A DNA stretch of 64,000 nt, taken from assembly GCA_902789245.1 (NCBI GenBank), contig CADAND010000006.1, forward strand, positions 39,741 through 103,740, written 5' to 3'. A program made the translations under genes and the position numbers. This DNA comes from an uncultured Bacteroidia bacterium (GTDB lineage Bacteria; Bacteroidota; Bacteroidia; Bacteroidales; UBA932). This document shows, piece by piece, positions 57,796 through 64,000 of the stretch. How positions within the stretch are numbered: the stretch's first letter is position 1; every line of letters starts with the position of its first letter. A model generated the notes under the pieces. The model did not search any database. It saw nothing but the letters and a program-made list of their open reading frames with translations, and had not been told where the DNA came from.

Positions 57796-60399
57796 TTATT
57801 TCTTCAGCGTGTTAATCAGAGATACGACCACCATGGCCAGGGAGGCCGTGGAGGAGCTCAGGGATATGACTTCACCGGCGGACATGCCCTTGCGATCCGG
57901 CTTGGTCGGCACGATGATCTCGCAGCCCGGCTCGATCCGCAGGCTGCCCATTTTCTTCACGGCGGAGCTGCCGTTCATATAGACGACGTGCACCTTGCTG
58001 CGCTGCGCACGCTCGCCGTAACCGCCCGCGGCGCTGATGTAGTAGTCCAGCGACTTGCCGGGTACGTACACGACCGTATTCGGATACATCACGTTGCCGC
58101 TGATGCGCACGGTGCTGAGCTGCTCGGGCACGAAGATGCGGTCGCCCTCGCGCAGGATCAGGTCATACTCCGAACCGGGCCGCTGCACGGCCTTGTCCAG
58201 TTCGATACCGACCGCGTAGGTGGATCCCAACTGGGTCCGCTGCAGCTGGATGCGGAGCGAATCGCGGGAAGCCCCGCCCTGCGCCATGCGCTGCTTGGCC
58301 TCCTGGATTTTCCGCTCCTCATCGGAGGTCTCGCGCGTAAGCGTGGCGCCGTGCAGGAACGCCTGGCCCGTGGGGCCGCCGGCACGCTTCACCAGCGACG
58401 AGACACGCTCGCCCTCGCTGAGCAGCACATACTCACCCGGGAAGGCCACTTCACCTTCGATCTTGACGAACTGCTGGGCCTTGAAGCCCGGGCTCTGGCG
58501 CACGGACACGATGTCGTAAGGCTGCAGGATGAAACGGTCGCCGCCGTCCAGCGCCAGGCCGTCCTGGAGCGGGAAGGCGAAGGTCTCGCCGATCTCGTCG
58601 GTCGGCATCAGGCTGGCAGGATCCACGATGCGGCGGGCCACGTCCACGCGCGCGGTCGAGGCGCCGTCAAGCAGGCCGCCGGCCAGCAGGATCAGGTCTT
58701 CCACCGTCGTGTTGGCGCTGAAGGGGAAGACGCCCGGGGTCTTCACCATGCCGTTGATGGTCAGCGTGCCCGGATCGTTGAGATCCTTCTGGCTGGAAAT
58801 GGTCAGGATATCGTTTTTGCGAAGGACCACATCGCTCGCCGCCCCGGACAGGATGCCCGCCAGGTCGACGCTCTGGGATTCGAAAGTCAGGTCGTCCTTT
58901 TCGCGGACGATCACGGCGCGGCCGGTGAAGGCGTCCTCCTTCAGGCCGCCCGCCGCGCGGACCAGCTGCCGGACCGTGGCGATGTCGCCGCCCAGCTCGT
59001 ACATGCCGGGACGGAACACGGCGCCCTTGACCTCCACCTTGTTGGCGAAGCGCTCCAGGGTCTCGCCCACGAATACCTCGTCGCCGTCCGCCATCGCGAA
59101 GGAGGCGGCGGCGTCCTTGCGGACCGTGAAGATCTGGCGCTCGGCGCCCAGCTGGCGGATCACGCGCACGTCATCCTGGAACGCCTTGCTGGAGAAACCG
59201 CCCGCATACAGGATGAGGTCGGAGAGGGTCTCCCCTTCCGCCAGCTCGTAGAACATCGGGCGCTTGACGTTGCCCGCCGCCTGCACGAGGTTGACGTAAG
59301 GCGGCACGATGATCACGTCGCCCTCCTTGAGGGTGATGTCGCTGTCGGAACGGCCGTTGAACAGGTAGCCGTACACGTCCACGACGGCATAGGGCTCGCC
59401 GCCGCGGATCACCTTGATGGCGCGCAGGGAGCCGTTCTCGGTCACGCCGCCGGCGTTATACAGGGCATTGAAGACCGTGGCGAACGGGGACAGCCGGAAG
59501 GTGCCCGGCATTTCCACTTCGCCCATGATGTTCACCTGGATGGTGCGGATGTTGCGCAGGGTGATGCTGACGGTGGAATTCGGATTGCTGCCGCCCACGC
59601 TGGCATACTTGGATACCAGGGCACGGCGCAGCTTCTCCTTGGCCTCCTTGATGGTGAGGCCGCCGAGCTGCACCTGGCCGATCTGGCTGATATTGATGTT
59701 CCCCTCCGGGGAAATCGTCTTGCTGTAGGAGCCTTCGCTGTAGCCGAAGATCTCAATGAGCAGCTGGTCGCCGGGACCGAGCTGGTAGCTCTCCGGCGTG
59801 GCCAGGTTCTCGTTCGGCTCGAAGGAGAGCTCGTCGCCCTCGAACATGTCATGGCCGAAGATCAGCAGGCTGTCGGGGATCTCCTCTTCTTCCGGAGTCA
59901 GAGACTTGAGCATGTCGGTGAGGGTCTCCTTGTCTTTGTTCTTCTCCTTCTCCAACTGCGCCCGCTGCAGCTCGAAACTGCTCAGATCGCGGTTCTTGTC
60001 CGTCTTGACGTTGCGGCGGGACTTCGTCTTGGGCTGGACCTTACGCTGGTTGTCGAAGTACTCATCCTCGAAGGTGCCTTCGCGCAGCGTGCTCCGGCTG
60101 CCGGTCTGCGTGCGGCGGGAGCCGGCTCCGGAATTGCGGGTGAAACCGTCTTCGTCGCCGAATGCATTCTCACTTCCCTGGGCGGAAAGCGCGCCGGACT
60201 GGACGCGGGCCTTGATACGCTCGGCCTGTTCCTGCGTGACGCCACGAAGCAGCAGCTCTTTGGTAATGTCCTCCTGGCTCTTGCCTGCGGCAGAGGCCGT
60301 CTTCACGTACTCAATCACCTGGTCGTCAGACATCTGTGCGTACGAAGCGAGGGAAACGGAGCATAGCAGCGCGGCTGCAATCAAAGCAATTTTTCTCAT
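57796..60399 (-). CDS. Wza-like polysaccharide export protein with multiple SLBB domains
   Basis: This 867-residue protein has a signal peptide (LIAAALLCSVSLASYAQ). An N-terminal helical region of low complexity precedes the export domain, which begins about residue 205 (YQLGPGDQLLIEIFGYSEG). At least five soluble-ligand-binding beta-grasp (SLBB) repeats follow (VNIMGEVEMPGTFRLSP, VKGAVFRPGMYELGG, TINGMVKTPGVFPFSA, VKIEGEVAFPGEYVLLS, RISGNVMYPNTVVYVPG). The C-terminus has a hydrophobic helix. It is much larger than E. coli Wza and lacks a clear lipobox, as is usual for Bacteroidota. It forms the outer-membrane channel for capsule or exopolysaccharide. The ATG at 60399 is used because an upstream extension runs through the promoter. 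Confidence 0.9.
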   Translation of the reverse strand: MRKIALIAAALLCSVSLASYAQMSDDQVIEYVKTASAAGKSQEDITKELLLRGVTQEQAERIKARVQSGALSAQGSENAFGDEDGFTRNSGAGSRRTQTGSRSTLREGTFEDEYFDNQRKVQPKTKSRRNVKTDKNRDLSSFELQRAQLEKEKNKDKETLTDMLKSLTPEEEEIPDSLLIFGHDMFEGDELSFEPNENLATPESYQLGPGDQLLIEIFGYSEGSYSKTISPEGNINISQIGQVQLGGLTIKEAKEKLRRALVSKYASVGGSNPNSTVSITLRNIRTIQVNIMGEVEMPGTFRLSPFATVFNALYNAGGVTENGSLRAIKVIRGGEPYAVVDVYGYLFNGRSDSDITLKEGDVIIVPPYVNLVQAAGNVKRPMFYELAEGETLSDLILYAGGFSSKAFQDDVRVIRQLGAERQIFTVRKDAAASFAMADGDEVFVGETLERFANKVEVKGAVFRPGMYELGGDIATVRQLVRAAGGLKEDAFTGRAVIVREKDDLTFESQSVDLAGILSGAASDVVLRKNDILTISSQKDLNDPGTLTINGMVKTPGVFPFSANTTVEDLILLAGGLLDGASTARVDVARRIVDPASLMPTDEIGETFAFPLQDGLALDGGDRFILQPYDIVSVRQSPGFKAQQFVKIEGEVAFPGEYVLLSEGERVSSLVKRAGGPTGQAFLHGATLTRETSDEERKIQEAKQRMAQGGASRDSLRIQLQRTQLGSTYAVGIELDKAVQRPGSEYDLILREGDRIFVPEQLSTVRISGNVMYPNTVVYVPGKSLDYYISAAGGYGERAQRSKVHVVYMNGSSAVKKMGSLRIEPGCEIIVPTKPDRKGMSAGEVISLSSSTASLAMVVVSLINTLKK

Positions 60400-60442
60400 A
60401 TACCTGATTCTATCGTTTTCGCGTGATTTATATATAATCGTA

Positions 60443-60450
60443 CAAAGATA
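60443..60450 (-). promoter_or_regulatory. -7 element of the wza-wzz-uvrA-GT operon
   Basis: TATCTTTG on the minus strand is an exact consensus match, with a leader of about 40 bases to the ATG at 60399. Confidence 0.65.
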
Positions 60451-60470
60451 AAGAAAATCCTTTTCGTAAC

Positions 60471-60507
60471 AAAAAATAACCGCCAGCCCCGGCGCGGGGT
60501 TGGCGGT
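60471..60507 (-). terminator. Intrinsic terminator of the surface-protein genes
   Basis: On the minus strand ACCGCCA-CCCCG pairs with CGGGG-TGGCGGT around CGC, followed by a T-rich tract. It separates the beta-helix-type protein gene from the wza promoter. Confidence 0.85.
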
Positions 60508-60527
60508 CAAACAGACCTCGGACAGGC

Positions 60528-63074
60528 TTACTGCTGCCCGGCAGCGGCACCCTTGAGCTTGAGGTAGCCGCGGAAGCCCTTCATCGGTCCCTCATCGGAC
60601 GGGAAGGACAGTTTCCCGTCACCTGTAAAGAAGAGGACGGTCTTGTCCCGGACCGTGAATCCGGTGGGATTGATGACAGGTATGAAATCCGCGAACGTGG
60701 TTTCCGTCGTGGCGGTACTCTTGTTAATAGTAACAGTGTCAAATCTGGGCTCTGCCACATTGGCCGCAGGCTTAATCAGGTATGCCTTTCCGGCCTCGAT
60801 GGAGGTAACTGCCTCAAATGTGAGCGAGAGAGCGCCATCCGCGTAAGACGACCCCGTCAACTTCTTGACAACCACGCCGCTGCCAAAGACGCTGGCAACC
60901 ATCCCAGCACTGATAGCGAACGGAGCAGAGAAGCTGTTCCATTTACCGCCCTGGAGCGTGCGGCCCAGGATCACGGTATGCTGTTTCCCGTTTTCCTTTC
61001 CAATGATATCAGCACTGCTGTCACTATCCATCAAATACAGCAGGCCATTGTACGAGATGTACACGGAAACCTCTTCCCAATCAAGCACTGAGAGGTCCAC
61101 GGTAAGCATGTAGTGATCGTTGGTACCGGTTTTCTCCGTACCGGACAGGGTCCCGTGATTGGCAGTATAGGAGGCTACGGGCTCTCCCTTACTCAGAAGC
61201 AGCTTCACATCCTTATTGTTTGCACCCCACAGTTGCGAGCCGTATTTTATGCCGGGATTCTCAGAATAGACGGTGATTCCGGAAACGTTGTAAGCGGTTT
61301 CCGTTCCCTCCATTGCAACGGTGACACCATCCCTGCCAGCAACGCTATACGTCTGCGTGCCCTGAGCAGTCAGATTCCCATTATTGACGCTCAACTTGAT
61401 GGTCATTTGATCCAAATAGTAATAGCTATTGTCGAGGGTTACAACAGCATCGCTCTTGCCGCCGACAAATACGTAGAACTTCTTATCGTAATCCTCACCG
61501 CCACCCTTGATGGTGAGAAGGCCATCGCTCAACATGTGCTGGAAGACACAATCCTTCAGGGTGACTGTTGAGCCGGACTGCGCATACCCCACAAATCCAC
61601 CGCCGCCATAGCCTTTGGAAGGTAACGGAAAAATAAAAGAAGAAGCGCTGTAGGTGAAATTCCCAGAGAAGGAACACCCTGTGATGGTAAGGGACTTGCC
61701 TTGATTGACGCGGGCGACATAACCACCGCCACCTACATTATTCTCTTCATCGAAACTGGACGATATGAAAACTGAATTCTTGCAGTTCACAATGGCAGAA
61801 TTCTCAATCACGAAGGCGGCAAGACCGGCAGGACGGATATTGGTAGTAGAAACAGAACCGTCCAGAACCAGATTCTTGATGGTGGCATTACTAAGGCAGG
61901 CAAAAGGAGCAAGATAATCCCCTGCTCCATCAAGATCGAGGGTAAGGGTGTGGCCTTTCCCGTCGAAGGTGCCGGCGAAGGGCCGCGTGGCTCCGCCTTC
62001 CACATAGCTGCCGGCCATATTTTCTATCGTGATATCCTGGGTTAACTCAAGATATTTACCGGCAAACGACACCTGGTTGGCAATCTGGTGTACCATATAG
62101 TTCCAGTTTTCCTTCGAGGAGATCTTGTAAGGATTACCCACCGATCCGTCTCCGTTGTACTTCGTCACTTCAAGAAGTATCGGCACGGCTTCGCCCCCAA
62201 TCACATCCCACTGTCCTCCAAGACTGGCGGCCAAATCGCTGGCACTCATCGAAGAAGCATTAGTTCCCTGCGGTGTACCCATAGGAGTGAAATAGTAACA
62301 CTTGTCCAAAGTGAGCGATTCCGGGGATCCCATGCGCACAAGCGTAGCACAATGGGCCGTGGTCACATCCACCTCTGACGGTTTAAAGATGCAGTTCTTG
62401 AGGGTAACCTTTCCGTCTGCCTTTCCCACCAGGCCGCCACTGTAGTCTACCCAGTCCTTTTCGGACATCTTTCCATCGAAACGGCAATTTTCCAAAGTCA
62501 GGTCAGAATCAGGGCCGAGTGCCTCTGCTACTATACCACCATTGTACGCGTCCGTATAATCTCTGGGGCCGGTGGTATTTATATGCATACTTACCCAGCA
62601 ATTGCGGATAACGACCTTTTTGCTGGCCCGCGCCACCAGGCCGGCTATATACCGCTCGTAAGACTGTGCTATCCCTTGGACACGCAGGTTTTTGATAACG
62701 GCACCGTCTCCCACATAGCGGAACGGAGCAAGATACTTCAAAACTCTTCCGCTGCCTTGTTCGCCGGCATAACTTGTAAAAGTGAGGGTGTGGCCATTCC
62801 CGTCAAAATTACCCATGAAAGGATGATAAGCAGACCAGCCTATCACGTTATCGTCGTAATACTCATCAATTACCGAAATATCGGCCACAAGCCTGAAGTA
62901 TTTGCCCTCATGGGTGATGTCTTTGAACCTGGAATCTTCATACAACTGCTTCCAGTCTGACGCAGACTTGATAAGATAAGGGTCCTCCGCAGTTCCTTTG
63001 CCGTCAAAGGCAAAGGCCGGCTGCAAAGCCGACAGCAGGAAAAGCGCCGCAACGATATATAGAATTCTTTTCAT
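60528..63074 (-). CDS. Secreted surface protein with GLUG/beta-helix-type repeats
   Basis: This 848-residue protein has a signal peptide (VAALFLLSALQPAFAF). It contains repeated units of the GLUG/right-handed beta-helix kind: GTAEDPYLIKSASDWKQL, then FMGNFDGNGHTLTF, AGTFDGKGHTLTLDL, and ladders such as AVIKNLRVQG, VVIRNCWVSM, LTLENCRFDG, VTLKNCIF and VTLKDCVF. The C-terminal third is beta-rich and lacks a clear sorting domain. Similar proteins in gut Bacteroidota are surface or adhesin-like and of unknown ligand. It lies 22 bases after the fimbrillin-like gene and is probably co-transcribed with it. Confidence 0.8.
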   Translation of the reverse strand: MKRILYIVAALFLLSALQPAFAFDGKGTAEDPYLIKSASDWKQLYEDSRFKDITHEGKYFRLVADISVIDEYYDDNVIGWSAYHPFMGNFDGNGHTLTFTSYAGEQGSGRVLKYLAPFRYVGDGAVIKNLRVQGIAQSYERYIAGLVARASKKVVIRNCWVSMHINTTGPRDYTDAYNGGIVAEALGPDSDLTLENCRFDGKMSEKDWVDYSGGLVGKADGKVTLKNCIFKPSEVDVTTAHCATLVRMGSPESLTLDKCYYFTPMGTPQGTNASSMSASDLAASLGGQWDVIGGEAVPILLEVTKYNGDGSVGNPYKISSKENWNYMVHQIANQVSFAGKYLELTQDITIENMAGSYVEGGATRPFAGTFDGKGHTLTLDLDGAGDYLAPFACLSNATIKNLVLDGSVSTTNIRPAGLAAFVIENSAIVNCKNSVFISSSFDEENNVGGGGYVARVNQGKSLTITGCSFSGNFTYSASSFIFPLPSKGYGGGGFVGYAQSGSTVTLKDCVFQHMLSDGLLTIKGGGEDYDKKFYVFVGGKSDAVVTLDNSYYYLDQMTIKLSVNNGNLTAQGTQTYSVAGRDGVTVAMEGTETAYNVSGITVYSENPGIKYGSQLWGANNKDVKLLLSKGEPVASYTANHGTLSGTEKTGTNDHYMLTVDLSVLDWEEVSVYISYNGLLYLMDSDSSADIIGKENGKQHTVILGRTLQGGKWNSFSAPFAISAGMVASVFGSGVVVKKLTGSSYADGALSLTFEAVTSIEAGKAYLIKPAANVAEPRFDTVTINKSTATTETTFADFIPVINPTGFTVRDKTVLFFTGDGKLSFPSDEGPMKGFRGYLKLKGAAAGQQ

Positions 63075-63096
63075 CTCTATTGGAAAGTTAAGTTCA

Positions 63097-63954
63097 TTAA
63101 AGTGCTTCGCTCACGGAAGAACCGCCGTAACCATAGGGATAATCGGAAGGATCAGGCGAATCGAGCCACGTAACGGACAGACTGCTTATGGGCTGCTTGC
63201 TCAGCGAGGTCGTCACCCGGTAAAAGTTGCCGTTATCGAACGATACGCCGGTTTTTGTGAGGTCATAATAGCCGTCGGCAGCGCTGGCAGACAAGGTAAC
63301 CGTTTGCCCTGCGATAGCCGGGACGGCCACATAGAGCGTGCTGTTGGCCGAAATCGGGTTCACGGTATACGTGGTAGCGCCATAGTTGAACAGGAACTGG
63401 GTGGCCTCCAAAGGATTGGAACCACCGGACTTTACGAGCGAAAACTTCACGATGGCCTGCTGGCTCACGAAATGGGCCGGGGTGGTCTGGATGGACTTGC
63501 CCGCGACCTCCGTCACGGTAACCGTGGCCGTAGCATAGTCGCAGTTGGCGGCGATATACGCCAGCGTTCCATCCTGGCCGGCATAGTTATTCGTCTTGAA
63601 CTTGAGCGTCAGGGCGTCTCCTACCGTCGGAGCGGTCGTCAGCTCGCCGGACAAGGTGGTCGTGGAGGTGCTGCTGACTGCCGCGATCAGCGTTCCCAGG
63701 TGGGTGTCGCCGGCACTGTACACTTCCACGTTATCCCCTGCCGCCCAGGAAGATGTCAGCGTCGTGCCGGCATCCGTCAGGGCCTTGGTGTCCTCCCCCT
63801 TCACGGCTTCCACCGTCAGGGTGTACGCGGACGCCGCCCCCGGCTCCTGCGGAACCTGCGGCTGCAGTTCGTTTTCGACTTTGTTGCAAGCGTAGAAAAC
63901 CGTGACGGCCGTCAGTGCGGCGGCAAGCATCACAAAAAGGGTATTCTTTTTCAT
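63097..63954 (-). CDS. Fimbrillin-like surface lipoprotein
   Basis: This 285-residue protein has a lipoprotein signal (ALTAVTVFYAC, then NKVE). The mature part starts YTLTVEAVKGEDTKALTDAG, the TKA-containing opening of fimbrillin-family lipoproteins. It continues with WAAGDNVEVYSAG, TLSGELTTAPTVGDAL, LAYIAANCDYATA and FVSQQAIVKFSLVKSGG, in the order typical of Mfa1/FimA-like beta-sandwich proteins. The tail is Gly/Tyr-rich (YPYGYGGSS). It may be a fimbrial subunit or tip adhesin. It is the gene upstream of the beta-helix-type protein. Confidence 0.8.
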   Translation of the reverse strand: MKKNTLFVMLAAALTAVTVFYACNKVENELQPQVPQEPGAASAYTLTVEAVKGEDTKALTDAGTTLTSSWAAGDNVEVYSAGDTHLGTLIAAVSSTSTTTLSGELTTAPTVGDALTLKFKTNNYAGQDGTLAYIAANCDYATATVTVTEVAGKSIQTTPAHFVSQQAIVKFSLVKSGGSNPLEATQFLFNYGATTYTVNPISANSTLYVAVPAIAGQTVTLSASAADGYYDLTKTGVSFDNGNFYRVTTSLSKQPISSLSVTWLDSPDPSDYPYGYGGSSVSEAL

Positions 63955-63971
63955 CTTCCCATCCCTCCCGT

Positions 63972-64000
63972 TTAAGGCTGGTCAGGCCAGACATACTCTC
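63972..64000 (-). CDS. Possible 3' end of a further surface-protein gene at the right edge
   Basis: Reading leftward from the edge, one frame ends EYVWPDQP followed by TAA, 17 bases before the fimbrillin-like ATG. This spacing fits an operon, but nine codons cannot prove a gene. Confidence 0.3.

Overview
The window comes from a compact, fairly GC-rich genome of the order Bacteroidales (phylum Bacteroidota), most likely an uncultured gut or rumen polysaccharide degrader. Support: at least 19 Bacteroidota-type -7 promoter elements (TAnnTTTG or close variants), near-absence of Shine-Dalgarno sites, many lipoproteins and secreted glycoside hydrolases, a Mfa2/fimbrillin-type surface protein pair, a complete Na+-NQR operon and an ATP-type PEP carboxykinase. 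I cannot fix the family. No rRNA, tRNA, CRISPR array, transposase or phage gene was found. No gene-free stretch exceeds about 150 bases.

Layout. (1) 1-13.5 kb is an arabinoxylan-degradation cluster. It holds an edge-truncated lipoprotein carboxylesterase, a PfkB sugar kinase, a leftward operon (large GH3, a small secreted unknown, two tandem CE1 feruloyl/acetyl esterases), a divergent GH51 arabinofuranosidase, and an esterase-GH43 fusion. No SusC/SusD pair is present. (2) 13.6-28.8 kb is housekeeping: recQ, pckA, a LemA/DUF2207 pair, recG, an S9 peptidase lipoprotein, an acyl-ACP thioesterase, a NIF3 protein, an APH-like kinase, a small outer-membrane barrel and a MATE exporter. (3) 28.8-41.6 kb is an accessory catabolic-looking operon, visibly less GC-rich: MscS channel, six-TM protein, two YtcJ-type amidohydrolases, two cytoplasmic type B carboxylesterases, and a phosphoglycerate mutase carrying a lipoprotein signal. 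A membrane-bound AraC regulator lies just upstream, with tandem operator-like repeats between it and the operon. (4) 41.6-50.0 kb has uvrD/pcrA divergent from nqrABCDEF. (5) 50.1-64 kb is surface biology: a Mfa2-like lipoprotein, glycosyltransferases, a wza-wzz export operon that unexpectedly contains uvrA, a beta-helix-type secreted protein and a fimbrillin-like lipoprotein.

The most unusual signal is a pair of related 125-126 bp palindromic elements inserted in frame inside two helicase genes (recG at 20451-20575, uvrD at 41801-41926), in opposite orientations relative to their host genes. They share a core but have different, self-complementary outer stems, and compensatory changes in internal hairpins. 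This resembles the Rickettsia palindromic elements in concept. A second theme is a -7 promoter box only 4-7 nt from the start codon at recQ, recG, uvrD, a Mfa2-like gene and a GT4 gene, which predicts leaderless mRNAs. A third is the exported phosphoglycerate mutase and its operon.
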